A DNA stretch of 64,000 nt from Pigmentiphaga kullae (GTDB lineage Bacteria > Pseudomonadota > Gammaproteobacteria > Burkholderiales > Burkholderiaceae_B), in NCBI RefSeq assembly GCF_004216695.1, contig NZ_SGXC01000001.1:2666001-2730000 (forward strand), in the 5' to 3' direction. A program made the translations under genes and the position numbers. The notes under the pieces are model-generated. The model saw only the letters and a list, made by a program, of their open reading frames with translations, was not told the DNA's origin and ran no database searches. Positions within the stretch are counted from its first letter, which is position 1, and every line of letters starts with the position of its first letter. Below are positions 1-9,534 of the stretch, piece by piece.

Positions 1-663
1 GTGCTGGACATCGGTTTCTCGCGCGAGCTGTGTGGCGGCACGCACGTGGGCCGCACGGGCGACATCGGCCTGTTCAAGATCGTGAGCGAGGGCGGCGTGG
101 CCGCCGGCGTGCGGCGGGTCGAGGCCATCACCGGCGACAACAGCCTGTCCTATCTGCAGAGCCTGAACGCCACGCTGGCCTCGGCCGCGGGAGCGCTGAA
201 AGTGCAGCCTGGCGACCTGCCGGCGCGCATCGGCCAGGTGCAGGACCAGTTGAAGAGCCTGGAAAAGGAAATCGCCCAGTTGAAGAGCAAGCTGGCCAGC
301 AGCGCCGGCAATGACCTGGCGGCCTCGGCGGTCGAGATCAAGGGCGTGAAGGTGCTGGCCGCCAAGCTGGACGGCGTCGATCCCAAGTCGCTGCGCGAGA
401 CCGTGGACCAGCTCAAGAACAAGCTGAAGTCCGCTGCCATCGTGCTGGCCGCCGTCGACGGCGGCAAGGTCAGCCTGGTGGCCGGCGCCACGGCCGACGT
501 GTCCGGCAAGGTCAAGGCCGGCGACCTGGTCAATTTCGTGGCCCAGCAGGTGGGCGGCAAGGGCGGCGGCCGGCCCGACATGGCGATGGCCGGCGGCACG
601 GATCCCTCGGGTCTGCAGCAGGCGCTCGCCAGCGTGCAGGGCTGGGTCGAAGGCCGCCTGTGA
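1..663 (+). CDS. alaS: alanyl-tRNA synthetase, C-terminal part (5' truncated by window)
   Basis: This is the last 220 codons of alanyl-tRNA synthetase, which charges tRNA-Ala and hydrolyses mischarged Ser/Gly-tRNA-Ala. The editing-domain motif CGGTH (visible residues 11-15) supplies zinc or editing-site ligands. It is followed by the [10 protein letters not shown] segment typical of AlaRS, a helical coiled region (about residues 75-100), and the glycine-rich C-Ala domain ([15 protein letters not shown] near the end). The catalytic N-terminal domains lie upstream of the window. The stop at 661-663 is 23 bp before the next start, so the TusA-like gene may be co-transcribed. Identity is clear from the motifs. 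Confidence 0.96.
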   Translation: MLDIGFSRELCGGTHVGRTGDIGLFKIVSEGGVAAGVRRVEAITGDNSLSYLQSLNATLASAAGALKVQPGDLPARIGQVQDQLKSLEKEIAQLKSKLASSAGNDLAASAVEIKGVKVLAAKLDGVDPKSLRETVDQLKNKLKSAAIVLAAVDGGKVSLVAGATADVSGKVKAGDLVNFVAQQVGGKGGGRPDMAMAGGTDPSGLQQALASVQGWVEGRL

Positions 664-686
664 GCGGCGTGGCGGGAGAAGGCGCA

Positions 687-929
687 ATGAATACCGAACC
701 GGTGGCGTTCGACCTGGAGGTGGATGCCAAGGGGCTCAAGTGTCCCTTGCCCATCCTGCGCGCCAAGAAGGCGCTGGCGACGCTCGAGAGCGGACAGGTG
801 CTGAAGGTCGTGGCCACCGACAAGGGGTCGGTGCGCGATTTCCAGGCCTTTTCCAAGCAGACCGGCAACGAACTGCTGGCGCAGGAAGATGACGGCGAAG
901 TGTTCGTCCATTACATGAAACGTCGCTGA
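687..929 (+). CDS. TusA-family sulfurtransferase-like protein
   Basis: An 80-residue protein with the TusA/SirA fold signature. The CPLP motif (CPxP family motif) follows the KGLK segment, so the cysteine is the presumed persulfide carrier. Family members shuttle sulfur for tRNA thiolation or other pathways, or act as redox/sulfur carriers. The start at ATG 687 is preferred to an upstream in-frame GTG at 660, because GGAGAAGG lies just before the ATG and the GTG overlaps the alaS stop. It is directly downstream of alaS in the same direction. Which TusA paralogue this is (tRNA 2-thiouridine TusA or a YeeD/YedF-like protein) cannot be settled from the sequence alone. Confidence 0.88.
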   Translation: MNTEPVAFDLEVDAKGLKCPLPILRAKKALATLESGQVLKVVATDKGSVRDFQAFSKQTGNELLAQEDDGEVFVHYMKRR

Positions 930-1040
930 CGGATCGCTCGGCGTTTTCCCCGCCCGGCGGCACTGAACCTGCCGCCGGGCGGCGTGTCATACCGCAGCCG
1001 GCGTCCGCTGGCGCAACCGTTCTCCCCCAAGGTGACCCCC

Positions 1041-2165
1041 ATGCGGCTACCGTCATTGCGTTGGCTTCTGGTCCTGGCGCTGCTCGTCGCGGGCGGCTTG
1101 GCGGCAATGGCCATGCGCGACCGCGCCGCACGGCCGGTCGTGACCGGACCGATCAACACCATCGTGTCCTTCGGCGACAGCCTGAGCGATGTCGGCACCT
1201 ACAATCCCGGGACGGCCCATCCCGACCCGGCCACGCGCAGCGCGACGGGGCAGCGGTTCACGACCAAGCCCGGAGAAGTCTGGGTGGAAGTCGTGGCCGA
1301 TGCGCTGGGCCTGCCGGTCAAGCCCAACCAGCAGGTCGATTTCGGCCCGCGCGGGCAGGGTGGCCGTATCGTGGACCTGGGTGGCAACGGCTATGCGCAG
1401 GGCGGCGCCCATATCGAGACCGACGCCGAGACGGCGCCGGCCCCGGACGGCATCCCGGCCGATGGCGGCCTCCAGGGCGAAACCGCCATTTCCATCAAGA
1501 CGCAGATCGACCGCTACCTGGCCGCGCACAAAGGCTTCGACGGGACGGAACTGGTGCTGGTGCAGGGCGGCGGCAACGATTTCCTCGATGCTTTCCAGGC
1601 CCTGGGGGAAACCGAGCCCGAACCCGCTTCCGACGCCGACGACCGGATGGAGGCGCTGGTCCGGGCCAAGGCGGCCGCCATGGTGACCCAGCTCAAGCGA
1701 TTGTCCGCGGCGGGAGCCAAGCGGATCGTATACGTCAACCTTCCCGACCTGGGCATGTTGCCCTTCATCCGCAATACCGAGCTGGAAGACCTGGCCACCG
1801 ACGTGTCCGAGGGCTACAACGAACTCGTGGCCGGGGGGCTGTCGGGCACGGGCGTGCAGGTGTTCGATCTGGCCGGCCTGATCGACGATGCCGTCGACGA
1901 CCCCGCCGCGGTGGGCCTGACCGTGACCGACAAGCCCGCCTGCACCAATTACGATGCGTCGCAGGGCGAGGTGGATGCACTGCTGTGCACCCCCGCAACG
2001 CTGGTGGAGCCGGATGCCGACCAGCATTACCTGTTTGCGGACTCCATGCATCCGACCACGGCCGGGCACCGGCTATGGGGCGAGAAAGTGGCGGCGTTCA
2101 TCCATGATCGCTTTGGCGCGGTGGTCAAGCCGATACGCGTGGCCAGGGAGACGACGGCTCGCTGA
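1041..2165 (+). CDS. secreted SGNH/GDSL-family hydrolase (esterase/lipase-like)
   Basis: A 374-residue protein with an N-terminal hydrophobic signal segment (about residues 6-25). It then carries the SGNH hydrolase blocks: FGDSLSD with nucleophile Ser47, GGGND around residues 176-180 (block III Asn179), and DSMH at 334-337 supplying the catalytic Asp/His. This is the GDSL lipase/esterase family, which hydrolyses esters or phospholipids at the cell surface or in the periplasm. The start at ATG 1041 is chosen because AAGGTGA precedes it and the signal peptide begins there; an in-frame ATG at 984 lacks both. It has no C-terminal autotransporter barrel, unlike longer EstA-type relatives. The substrate is unknown. 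Confidence 0.87.
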   Translation: MRLPSLRWLLVLALLVAGGLAAMAMRDRAARPVVTGPINTIVSFGDSLSDVGTYNPGTAHPDPATRSATGQRFTTKPGEVWVEVVADALGLPVKPNQQVDFGPRGQGGRIVDLGGNGYAQGGAHIETDAETAPAPDGIPADGGLQGETAISIKTQIDRYLAAHKGFDGTELVLVQGGGNDFLDAFQALGETEPEPASDADDRMEALVRAKAAAMVTQLKRLSAAGAKRIVYVNLPDLGMLPFIRNTELEDLATDVSEGYNELVAGGLSGTGVQVFDLAGLIDDAVDDPAAVGLTVTDKPACTNYDASQGEVDALLCTPATLVEPDADQHYLFADSMHPTTAGHRLWGEKVAAFIHDRFGAVVKPIRVARETTAR

Positions 2166-2214
2166 GCCTGCCTGGGAGGCCCCTGGGCAGAGGAGGGTGC
2201 AGGGGCCAAGGACA

Positions 2215-2484
2215 TCATATTCTCTGGGCTTTCGGCGCATGCTGGCGCAGCGACGCCACCATGCGAGTCTGCCACCCTGGACCCGTGCGTTTCCATTGAT
2301 CCAGCACGTCGGGGGGAAGCCTCAGGCTGATGGCCACTGTGGCAGCGGCCGATTTCGGGCGCCCCCGCCTGAGCACCTTGTTGCCATCGCGCAGTTCCGC
2401 CCGTTCGAACCATTCGTCCGGAAGTTCAGGGGCATCATCGGGGTCGACCCACTTGCTTCCAGTATCTTTTCTGTTCCCGTTCAT
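2215..2484 (-). CDS. brnA: BrnA-family antitoxin
   Basis: An 89-residue protein resembling BrnA antitoxins. It has an acidic N-terminal part containing PDDAPELPDEWFERAEL, then a basic linker GRPK, then an ISLRLPPDVLDQWKRTGPGWQTRM segment expected to form a ribbon-helix-helix DNA-binding domain. BrnA neutralises BrnT and represses its own operon. It overlaps the 3' end of brnT by 50 bp on the same strand and has AGGAAAG just before its ATG, so the two are translationally coupled. It lies between core genes, so it is probably an old insertion or stable chromosomal module. Confidence 0.88.
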   Translation of the reverse strand: MNGNRKDTGSKWVDPDDAPELPDEWFERAELRDGNKVLRRGRPKSAAATVAISLRLPPDVLDQWKRTGPGWQTRMVASLRQHAPKAQRI

Positions 2485-2716
2485 TGGCTTTCCTGAAACT
2501 GATGATGCGTCGGCTGTTGCCGCGCAGTGTCCAGACGGCGACTACGAGGCGTTCGTCCAGGAGGCCGAGCGTGATGTACCGGCATTCGCGATAGTCGCGG
2601 CGCTCGTCGGGTAGAGTGAGATGGAACCCGATGAAGATTTTTCCCGCATGCCGCATGTCCAGTCCACGTTCGATCAAGGTCGTGGTACGTTTCGCTGCAT
2701 CGTAGGTGATCCGCAT
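2435..2716 (-). CDS. brnT: BrnT-family ribonuclease toxin
   Basis: A 93-residue BrnT-type toxin with a RelE-like fold. The recognisable family blocks are an N-terminal IT(Y/F)DxAK start, an ERGL segment, RRDYxExRY in the middle, and ISFRKANxREQKRY at the C-terminus. BrnT cleaves RNA and is blocked by BrnA. The order toxin-antitoxin with a 50-bp overlap fits the family. The start ATG at 2716 directly follows an AT-rich palindrome at 2717-2734, which probably contains the operator. Both genes are intact, so the pair is likely functional. Confidence 0.87.
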   Translation of the reverse strand: MRITYDAAKRTTTLIERGLDMRHAGKIFIGFHLTLPDERRDYRECRYITLGLLDERLVVAVWTLRGNSRRIISFRKANEREQKRYWKQVGRPR

Positions 2717-2734
2717 TTATTGTATATACGTTAA
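2717..2734 (-). promoter_or_regulatory. putative brnTA operator/promoter palindrome
   Basis: Immediately upstream of the brnT ATG lies TTATTGTATATACGTTAA, centred on the perfect 8-bp palindrome GTATATAC (2722-2729) with partly symmetric flanks. BrnTA operons are autoregulated by the BrnA ribbon-helix-helix domain, so this is the natural candidate operator. The assignment is inferred from position and symmetry only. Confidence 0.5.
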
Positions 2735-2857
2735 TTCGAAAAAAGCAAGAGGCTGCTCCAGTATCTACAGGGCGATGCGGAAAGATAATTTGAGGAAATG
2801 CGGACGGACAGATTGGTCCGCCGCTGAACCCAGAGCTTTTTGTTTCGAGCGCAATGA

Positions 2858-2886
2858 AAAAAACGACCCAGTGGGTCGCTTTTTTC
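2858..2886 (-). terminator. bidirectional rho-independent terminator downstream of valS
   Basis: A hairpin CGACCC-AGT-GGGTCG (2864-2878) has a run of A on its left and a run of T on its right, so it can end transcription in either direction. It lies 22 bp beyond the leftward valS stop and separates it from the brnTA promoter. Confidence 0.8.
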
Positions 2887-2907
2887 ATGCTCGGCGCTGA
2901 GGCCGGT

Positions 2908-5757
2908 CTACCCCAGTTTCACCCGCTGCTCCCGCACCTTGTCCAGCGTGTCGCTGAACTGGGCCAGCCGGGCGCGTTCCTGCTCCACCACGGCTGCCGG
3001 GGCGCGGTCGACGAAGCTGGCGTTGCCCAGCTTGCCGTTGGCCTTGGCGATCTCGCCTTCCAGGCGGGCGATTTCCTTGTCCAGGCGGACTTTCTCGGCG
3101 GCCACGTCGACCTCGATGTGCAGCATCAGGTGGGCGTCGCCCACCACCTGCACGGGGGCGCCGACGACGTCGGGCAACCGGTCGACCACCTTGACCTCGG
3201 TCAGCCGGGCCAGGGCCGCCAGGTAGGGCGCATTGCGCTCGAGCGCGGCGCGGTTGCCGGTGGCGTTCAGCGGCGCCTTCTGCGAGGGCGGCACGTTCAT
3301 TTCGCCGCGCAGCGCGCGCACGGCGTCGACCTGGGCCTTGAGTTCGGCCATCGCGGCTTCGGCCGCTTCGTCGATCTTTTCGGCCTGGGCGGCGGGGTAG
3401 GGCTGTACGCCTACGCTGGTGGATTCGTCGGCACGGCGCTTGCCGGCCGCCACCGAAACCTTCTGCCAGAGTTCTTCCGTGATGAACGGGATGACGGGGT
3501 GGGCCAGCCGCAGCACGGTTTCCAGCACGCGGATCAGGGTCTGGCGGGTGCCGCGCTGCTCGGCCTCGCTGCCGTTCTGCAGCTGGACCTTGGCCAGTTC
3601 CAGGTACCAATCGCAGTATTCGTCCCAGACGAAGCGGTACAGCGCGGTGGAGATGTTGTCGAAGCGGTAGTCGTCGAAGCCCTTGGCGACCTCGGCCTCG
3701 GTGCGCTGCAGCTGGCTGACGATCCACTTGTCGAACACCGACAGTTCCACCGTGGCGCCTGCCTCCACGCCGCAGTCCTTGCCTTCGACGTTCATCAGCA
3801 CGAAGCGGGTGGCGTTCCACAGCTTGTTGCAGAAGTTGCGGTAGCCCTCGCAGCGCTTCAGGTCGAAGTTGATGTTGCGGCCCAGCGTGGCGTAGGCGGC
3901 CATGGTGAAGCGCAGCGCGTCGGCGCCGAAGGCCGGAATGCCCTCGGGGAATTCCTTGCGGGTCTTCTTGGCGATGCTTTCCGCCTGCCGGGGGTTCATC
4001 AGGCCGGTGGTGCGCTTGGCCAGGAGGTCGTCCAGGCCGATGCCGTCGATCAGGTCGACCGGGTCCAGGGTGTTGCCCTTGGACTTGCTCATCTTCTGGC
4101 CTTCGGCGTCGCGGATCAGTCCGTGCATGTAGACGTGCCGGAACGGAACCTGGCCGGTGAAGTGGGTGGTCATCATGACCATCCGGGCGACCCAGAAGAA
4201 GATGATGTCGAAGCCGGTGACCAGCACGGACGAGGGCAGATAGCGCGCCAGGTCGGGCGTCTGTTCGGGCCAGCCCAGCGTGGTGAACGGCACCAGCGCC
4301 GACGAGAACCAGGTGTCCAGCACGTCCGGGTCGCGGGCCAGCGAGCCGGTGTAGCCGGCGGCGGTGGCCTTGTCGCGCGCTTCCTGCTCGTTGCGGGCCA
4401 CGAAGATGCGGCCGTCGTCGGCGTACCAGGCGGGGATCTGGTGGCCCCACCACAGCTGGCGCGAGATGCACCAGTCCTGGATGTTGTTGAGCCACTGGTT
4501 GTAGGTGGTGGTCCAGTTCTCGGGGTAGAACTTGACGCGGCCGTCGGCCACGACTTCCAGCGCCACGTCGGTGATCGACTTGCCGGGGTGGTGGGTGCCC
4601 TCGGGCGCCGGCTTGCTCATGGCGACGAACCACTGGTCGGTCAGCATGGGCTCGATGATGGCGTTGGTGCGGTCGCCGCGCGGCACCATCAGCTTGTGCT
4701 TCTTGACCTCGGCCAGCAGGCCCTGGGCGTCGAGGTCGGCCACGATGCGGGTACGGGCCTCGAAACGGTCCAGCCCGCGGTAGGTCTCGGGCGCCTCGTC
4801 GTTGATGTGGCCGTCCAGCGTCAGAATGGAGATCATGGGCAGGCTGTGGCGCTGGCCTACCGCGTAGTCGTTGAAATCGTGCGCGGGCGTGACCTTGACC
4901 GCGCCGGTGCCGAATTCGCGGTCCACGTAGTCGTCGGCGATGACGGGGATCAGGCGGCCGGTCAGCGGCAGGCGGACCTGCTTGCCGATCAGGGCCTGGT
5001 AGCGTTCATCCTCCGGATGCACCATGACGGCGACGTCGCCCAGCATGGTCTCGGGACGGGTCGTGGCCACGACGATGGCGGCGTCGCTGCCGTCCACCGG
5101 GTAGCGGATGTGCCACAGATGGCCGTCTTCTTCCTCGCTGATCACTTCCAGGTCGCTGACGGCGGTCAGCAGCTTGGGGTCCCAGTTGACCAGCCGCTTG
5201 CCCCGGTAGATCAGGCCCTGCTCGTACAGCCGCGTGAAGACCTCGGCCACGCCGCGCGACATGTCCTCGTTCATGGTGAAGTATTCGCGCGTCCAGTCGG
5301 GCGAGGTGCCCAGCCGGCGCATCTGGCCGGTGATGGTGCCGCCGGAGTGCTGCTTCCATTCCCAGACCTTCTCGACGAACTTGTCGCGGCCCAGGTCGTG
5401 GCGGCTGACCTTCTGCGCGTCGAGCTGGCGCTCGACGACGATCTGCGTGGCGATGCCGGCGTGGTCGGTGCCCGGCACCCACAGCGTGTCGAACCCGCGC
5501 ATGCGGTGGTAGCGCGTCAGGCCATCCATGATGGTCTGGTTGAAGGCGTGGCCCATGTGCAGCGTGCCGGTCACGTTGGGCGGCGGCAGCTGGATGGTGA
5601 AGGCCTGGCCGTTGTCGGGGCCCTGGACGTGTACCCCGGCCTTGAAGTCCCCCCGTTGCTCCCACAGCGGATACCAGCGCGCCTCGATGGCGGCCGGCTC
5701 GAAGCTCTTGGGCAGTTCGTCGGTCTCGGTCTGAGATTGGGGAGAGGCTGAGGTCAT
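2908..5757 (-). CDS. valS: valyl-tRNA synthetase
   Basis: A 949-residue class I synthetase that charges tRNA-Val. The HIGH-type signature is in [17 protein letters not shown] near residue 60, and the KMSKS signature is [15 protein letters not shown]1 editing domain separates them and a C-terminal tRNA-binding coiled coil closes the protein. The start at ATG 5757 (MTSASPQ) is preferred over an 18-codon upstream extension that lacks family similarity. It follows a DUF2486-like gene, holC and pepA on the same strand, with 105 bp before it. This gene order is familiar in Burkholderiales. Length and motifs are intact. Confidence 0.97.
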   Translation of the reverse strand: MTSASPQSQTETDELPKSFEPAAIEARWYPLWEQRGDFKAGVHVQGPDNGQAFTIQLPPPNVTGTLHMGHAFNQTIMDGLTRYHRMRGFDTLWVPGTDHAGIATQIVVERQLDAQKVSRHDLGRDKFVEKVWEWKQHSGGTITGQMRRLGTSPDWTREYFTMNEDMSRGVAEVFTRLYEQGLIYRGKRLVNWDPKLLTAVSDLEVISEEEDGHLWHIRYPVDGSDAAIVVATTRPETMLGDVAVMVHPEDERYQALIGKQVRLPLTGRLIPVIADDYVDREFGTGAVKVTPAHDFNDYAVGQRHSLPMISILTLDGHINDEAPETYRGLDRFEARTRIVADLDAQGLLAEVKKHKLMVPRGDRTNAIIEPMLTDQWFVAMSKPAPEGTHHPGKSITDVALEVVADGRVKFYPENWTTTYNQWLNNIQDWCISRQLWWGHQIPAWYADDGRIFVARNEQEARDKATAAGYTGSLARDPDVLDTWFSSALVPFTTLGWPEQTPDLARYLPSSVLVTGFDIIFFWVARMVMMTTHFTGQVPFRHVYMHGLIRDAEGQKMSKSKGNTLDPVDLIDGIGLDDLLAKRTTGLMNPRQAESIAKKTRKEFPEGIPAFGADALRFTMAAYATLGRNINFDLKRCEGYRNFCNKLWNATRFVLMNVEGKDCGVEAGATVELSVFDKWIVSQLQRTEAEVAKGFDDYRFDNISTALYRFVWDEYCDWYLELAKVQLQNGSEAEQRGTRQTLIRVLETVLRLAHPVIPFITEELWQKVSVAAGKRRADESTSVGVQPYPAAQAEKIDEAAEAAMAELKAQVDAVRALRGEMNVPPSQKAPLNATGNRAALERNAPYLAALARLTEVKVVDRLPDVVGAPVQVVGDAHLMLHIEVDVAAEKVRLDKEIARLEGEIAKANGKLGNASFVDRAPAAVVEQERARLAQFSDTLDKVREQRVKLG

Positions 5758-5862
5758 CGGTGTTCCGGAAATACGTCGGTCGGGCGTGCGGCGATGCGCA
5801 GCAGGCGCCAAACCTGTGATTTTAGTGGATTCTGCGGCGGCTGGCGGCGGCCTGCCGGGGCT

Positions 5863-6258
5863 TCAGCGCGGGGGAAGGGGCTTGCTCTCGACGGCGGCGC
5901 GCCGTATCAGTTCCTTCTGGACGGCCTCGTCCACCAGCCGGCCGAGTTCTTCGCGCAGGTTGTAGGCGATGTCTTCCAGGGCGCGGGCGGCCGCCACTTC
6001 CAGCGAGGCCCGCATGCGCGTTTTCAACAGGGGCTCCACCCGGTCGAGCAGGTCCTGCAGGATGGCGGCGCGCAGCGTCTCGATGCCATCTTCGTCAGTC
6101 GGCCCTGGCGCGGGGGCGGCCGGCGCCGCCGGGGCGGGCCAGGAGGGGGAGGGCGGCGGAGGCGCCGCTTCGGCCTTCCGGACCGGCTGCGGCAGGTCCA
6201 GGACTTCGGTCAGGAGCGGGATGCCCGCATCGTCGCGCGGGGGGAAAGGGGCTTGCAT
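5863..6258 (-). CDS. DUF2486-like protein between holC and valS
   Basis: A 131-residue protein. A short N-terminal motif (IPLLTEVLDLP, residues 13-23) is followed by an alanine/proline-rich linker and then a helical C-terminal half (about residues 60-120) rich in Leu, Glu and Arg. The motif, the architecture and the position next to holC match the Burkholderiales DUF2486 family as I remember it. Its function is unknown. It starts 6 bp after the holC stop and is probably co-transcribed with holC and valS. No catalytic motif is visible. Confidence 0.75.
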   Translation of the reverse strand: MQAPFPPRDDAGIPLLTEVLDLPQPVRKAEAAPPPPSPSWPAPAAPAAPAPGPTDEDGIETLRAAILQDLLDRVEPLLKTRMRASLEVAAARALEDIAYNLREELGRLVDEAVQKELIRRAAVESKPLPPR

Positions 6259-6264
6259 ATCGGC

Positions 6265-6696
6265 TCAGGGCATCTGGTGGCGCGACACGTCGTGCCGCAC
6301 GATGTTGTGGCCGCATTCCTGGTAGAAGCGCCAGCGCGCCCGCGCCGCCTCGCGGTCGGCGGGGTCGTTGGTGACGACTTCGATGACGCGCTGGAAGCGG
6401 GTGTAGATGGGCGGCCAGGCGTCGTCCAGGTTCAGCAGCCAGTCGTGGTGAGGCGTGGGCGCGTCCGAGGCGGTCAGCACGATGGGCGTGTCGGCCGCCA
6501 GCGGATCGTTGACGCGGACGTGGGGGATGAAGGAGATGTCGTCCAGCGCCCAGAGCATCTGATCGAAGGCGTTCAGGCGCCCCGTGTCGCGGCAGTACAC
6601 CACCAGCCGGTGCCCCGCCTGGTGGCGGCGGGTGGCGATCTGGCAGGCGGTGCGCAGCCGGTCGGGGGCGCTGAAGGCGAAGTCGATTTCGGTCAT
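6265..6696 (-). CDS. holC: DNA polymerase III chi subunit
   Basis: A 143-residue HolC/chi protein, the clamp-loader accessory subunit that binds SSB and links it to psi. The N-terminal segment MTEIDFAFSAPDRL, the LVVYCRDTGRLNAFDQMLWAL block and the FIPH...TPIVL stretch are typical of chi. It lies 13 bp downstream of pepA, the usual pepA-holC-valS arrangement in proteobacteria. Confidence 0.93.
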   Translation of the reverse strand: MTEIDFAFSAPDRLRTACQIATRRHQAGHRLVVYCRDTGRLNAFDQMLWALDDISFIPHVRVNDPLAADTPIVLTASDAPTPHHDWLLNLDDAWPPIYTRFQRVIEVVTNDPADREAARARWRFYQECGHNIVRHDVSRHQMP

Positions 6697-6709
6697 GGGC
6701 GGGACGGCG

Positions 6710-8218
6710 TCAGACCAGGGACAGCAGGTACTGGGCCAGCAGCGGGACGGGGCGGCCGGTCGCGCCCTTGTCCTTGCCGCTGCGCCAGGCCGTGCCGGCG
6801 ATGTCCAGGTGCGCCCAGCGGTAGCCCTTGGCGTAGCGCGACAGGAAGCACGCGGCGGTGACGGCGCCGGCCGGCGGACCGCCTATGTTGGCCATGTCGG
6901 CGAAGTTGGACTTGAGCTGTTCCTGGTAGTCGTCGTCCAGCGGCAGGCGCCAGACCGGGTCCAGCGCCTGGCGCGACAGGCTGGTCAGCGTGTCGGCCAG
7001 GGCGTCGTCGGAGGTGAACAGGCCCGTGTTGACGTGGCCCAGCGCCGTGACGCACGCGCCGGTAAGCGTGGCGATGTCGATGACGGTGGACGGCTTGAAG
7101 CGTTCCACGTAGGTCAGGGCGTCGCACAGGATCAGCCGGCCCTCGGCGTCGGTGTTCAGGATCTCGACCGTCTGGCCGGACATGGTGGTGACCACGTCGC
7201 CCGGCTTGTTGGCGCGGCCGCTGGGCAGGTTCTCGCACGCGGGCACGACGCCGATCACGTCCAGCGGCAGGCCCAGCTCGGCCACGGTGCGCAGCGTGCC
7301 GAACACGCTGGCGGCGCCGCACATGTCGTATTTCATTTCGTCCATGCCGGCGGCCGGCTTGAGCGAGATGCCGCCCGCATCGAACGTGATGCCCTTGCCG
7401 ACCAGCACGACCGGGCCGTTGGCGCCCGTCTTGCCGCGTCCCGCGGGTTTCTGCCTGGCGCCTTCATAGCGCAGCACGATGAACTTCGGCGGCTCGTCGG
7501 ATCCGCGCGCCACGGACAGGAAGGACCCCATCTTCAGCGCCTCGATCTGCTTGCGGTCCAGCACCTCGACCTTGAGCTTGTGCGACTTGCCCAGCTTCTT
7601 GGCGGTCTCGCCCAGGTAGGTGGGGGTGCAGACGTTGCCGGGCAGGTTGCCCAGGTCGCGCGCGAGCGACATGCCGTTGGCGATGGCGCTGCCTTCGCGC
7701 AGGCCGGCCTCGGCCTCCTTGGCCTCGGACCGCTCGACCGCCAGGACCAGGCGCGCCAGCTTGGGACGGCTGACGGCGTCGCGCTTGCCGAAGGTGGCGT
7801 CGAAGCGGTAGGTGACCTCGCCCGCCGCGATCGCGGCCAGCCGCGCGCGGGTGCGCACGTCGGCCGACTGCATGGGGACGGCGGCCAGCGCCGACACGGT
7901 CTCGGTCACGCCCAGCGCCGCGGCGGCGGCCAGCGCGGCGCGATGGGCGGAGGCCAGCGCCTTGGGCGAGAAGGCCTCCTGCGGGCCCAGTCCGGCCAGC
8001 ACGACCCGCTGGGCCGCCACGCCGGGCAGGGACCTCAGCACCAGCGTTTCGCCCGTCTTGCCCTTGAAGTCGGTCTTGACGGCGGCGCGCACCGCGCCCT
8101 TGGCCGCCCGATCGACGGCATCGGCCGCCTGCGTCAGCACGCCGTCGGCGTGCACGCCGACCACCAGCGCGGCGGTCTTGATTTTCTCGGGGGCGGAGGT
8201 CTGTGTGCTAAAGTCCAT
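6710..8218 (-). CDS. pepA: leucyl aminopeptidase (cytosol aminopeptidase, M17)
   Basis: A 502-residue M17 metallopeptidase that removes N-terminal leucine and related residues. The family signature NTDAEGRL is present around residue 355, and metal ligands and the catalytic lysine are visible in [16 protein letters not shown] and DMCGAASV. Some PepA orthologues also bind DNA. It is the first gene of a leftward group (pepA-holC-DUF2486-like-valS) and is divergent from lptF, with a 76-bp shared promoter region. Confidence 0.96.
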   Translation of the reverse strand: MDFSTQTSAPEKIKTAALVVGVHADGVLTQAADAVDRAAKGAVRAAVKTDFKGKTGETLVLRSLPGVAAQRVVLAGLGPQEAFSPKALASAHRAALAAAAALGVTETVSALAAVPMQSADVRTRARLAAIAAGEVTYRFDATFGKRDAVSRPKLARLVLAVERSEAKEAEAGLREGSAIANGMSLARDLGNLPGNVCTPTYLGETAKKLGKSHKLKVEVLDRKQIEALKMGSFLSVARGSDEPPKFIVLRYEGARQKPAGRGKTGANGPVVLVGKGITFDAGGISLKPAAGMDEMKYDMCGAASVFGTLRTVAELGLPLDVIGVVPACENLPSGRANKPGDVVTTMSGQTVEILNTDAEGRLILCDALTYVERFKPSTVIDIATLTGACVTALGHVNTGLFTSDDALADTLTSLSRQALDPVWRLPLDDDYQEQLKSNFADMANIGGPPAGAVTAACFLSRYAKGYRWAHLDIAGTAWRSGKDKGATGRPVPLLAQYLLSLV

Positions 8219-8294
8219 GCGCGATTCTTCCTGTATGTAGTCGCGAGATTGTCAATTATCCCGCAGATGCGGGCCCCTCGCACAGGCCAGTACC

Positions 8295-9374
8295 GTGTCC
8301 CTGTTCCAGCGCTCCGTCAAAGACGAACTGACCAGCCATGCCAGCGTCGTATTCTCCACGCTCGTGGTCGTATGGATCAGCGTGCTGCTGGTGCGCCTGC
8401 TGGGCGAAGCGGCGGCCGGCCGCATCGGCGCCGACGTGGTCACGGGCATCGCCGCGTTCTCGTCCATCAACGCCCTGCCCACCATCATCGCGGTCTCGGT
8501 GTTCATCGCCGTGCTGACCACGGTCACCCGCAATTACCGCGAATCCGAGATGGTGGTCTGGTTCTCCAGCGGCCTGAGCCTGACCGACTGGTTCAGGCCC
8601 ATTCTCCGCTTCGCCATTCCGTCGGCGGTACTGATCGCGACGCTGACCCTGGCGGCCTCGCCCTGGGCCCAGAAGCAGATCGCCGAATACCGCCAGCGCT
8701 ACGAGCAGCGTTCCGACGTCTCCAAGGTCACGCCGGGCCAGTTCCTGGAGTCCAGCGGAATCGACCGCGTGTTCTACGTGGAGTCGGCCAACGACGCCGT
8801 GGACCGGGTCAACAATGTGTTCGCGCGCTGGATAGAGAACGGCCGGCTCAACGTGCTGGTCTCGGGCGGGGGCATGCTGGAAGACCAGCCCAACGGCGAC
8901 CGCTTCATGGTCCTGGAGTCCGGCCATCGCTACGAGTTCGTGCCCGGCACCCCGCAGTTCCGGCTGATGAGTTTCGAGAAATACGGCGTGCGCATGGAAA
9001 GCAAGGGCCCGCCTTCCTCGGACGACCTGTCCACCAAGGCGCGCTCGACCATGCAGTTGCTGCGCGAAGGCGGGCAGGGCGCCTCCGGCGAATTGCTCTG
9101 GCGCGTCAGCATGCCGCTGCTGGCCATCAACCTGGCGCTGCTGGCCATTCCGCTGGGCGCGGTGAATCCGCGGCTGGGCCGCTCGGGCGACGTCGTGATC
9201 GCGCTGCTGGTGGCGCTGTTCTACCTGAACATGGTCAACCTGGCCAAGGCGTGGGTGAACAACGGCAGGGTGGATTTCTTCGTCGCCCTGGTCGGCCTGC
9301 ATGGCGCCGTCGCCGCGCTGACGGCGCTCCTGATGTATTTCCGCCTCAGGGTGAAGGCCCCGAAAGGGGCCTAG
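8295..9374 (+). CDS. lptF: LPS export ABC transporter permease LptF
   Basis: A 359-residue YjgP/YjgQ-family inner-membrane protein. It has three N-terminal membrane segments, a periplasmic beta-jellyroll part (about residues 135-265), and three more membrane segments at the C-terminus. LptF pairs with LptG and LptB to extract lipopolysaccharide. The start is GTG at 8295 (reads SLFQRSVKDE); no ATG fits. It is divergent from pepA. The next gene is a LysR regulator rather than the expected lptG partner. Confidence 0.92.
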   Translation: MSLFQRSVKDELTSHASVVFSTLVVVWISVLLVRLLGEAAAGRIGADVVTGIAAFSSINALPTIIAVSVFIAVLTTVTRNYRESEMVVWFSSGLSLTDWFRPILRFAIPSAVLIATLTLAASPWAQKQIAEYRQRYEQRSDVSKVTPGQFLESSGIDRVFYVESANDAVDRVNNVFARWIENGRLNVLVSGGGMLEDQPNGDRFMVLESGHRYEFVPGTPQFRLMSFEKYGVRMESKGPPSSDDLSTKARSTMQLLREGGQGASGELLWRVSMPLLAINLALLAIPLGAVNPRLGRSGDVVIALLVALFYLNMVNLAKAWVNNGRVDFFVALVGLHGAVAALTALLMYFRLRVKAPKGA

Positions 9375-9534
9375 CGTGGGAGTCCGCATGGCGGTTGTGC
9401 GGCCGCCATGCTGCGAAATCCGACTATGCTAATTACTAAATATAATAAATAGCTCGTCGTATATTACATTATGATCTATGGGTTGCCACGACCCTGCCTC
9501 CGGGTTGGATGGCAGATCCATAGTGAACCGCACC

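Noticed and set aside
2854-5751. 965-codon open frame antisense to valS
   Set aside because: Shadow of the valS codon bias in high-GC DNA; composition (Val/Gly/Ala/His/Arg-rich) is not protein-like and valS has clear motifs.
6584-9439. 951-codon open frame on the plus strand across pepA and lptF
   Set aside because: Runs antisense to pepA and out of frame in lptF; no family features.
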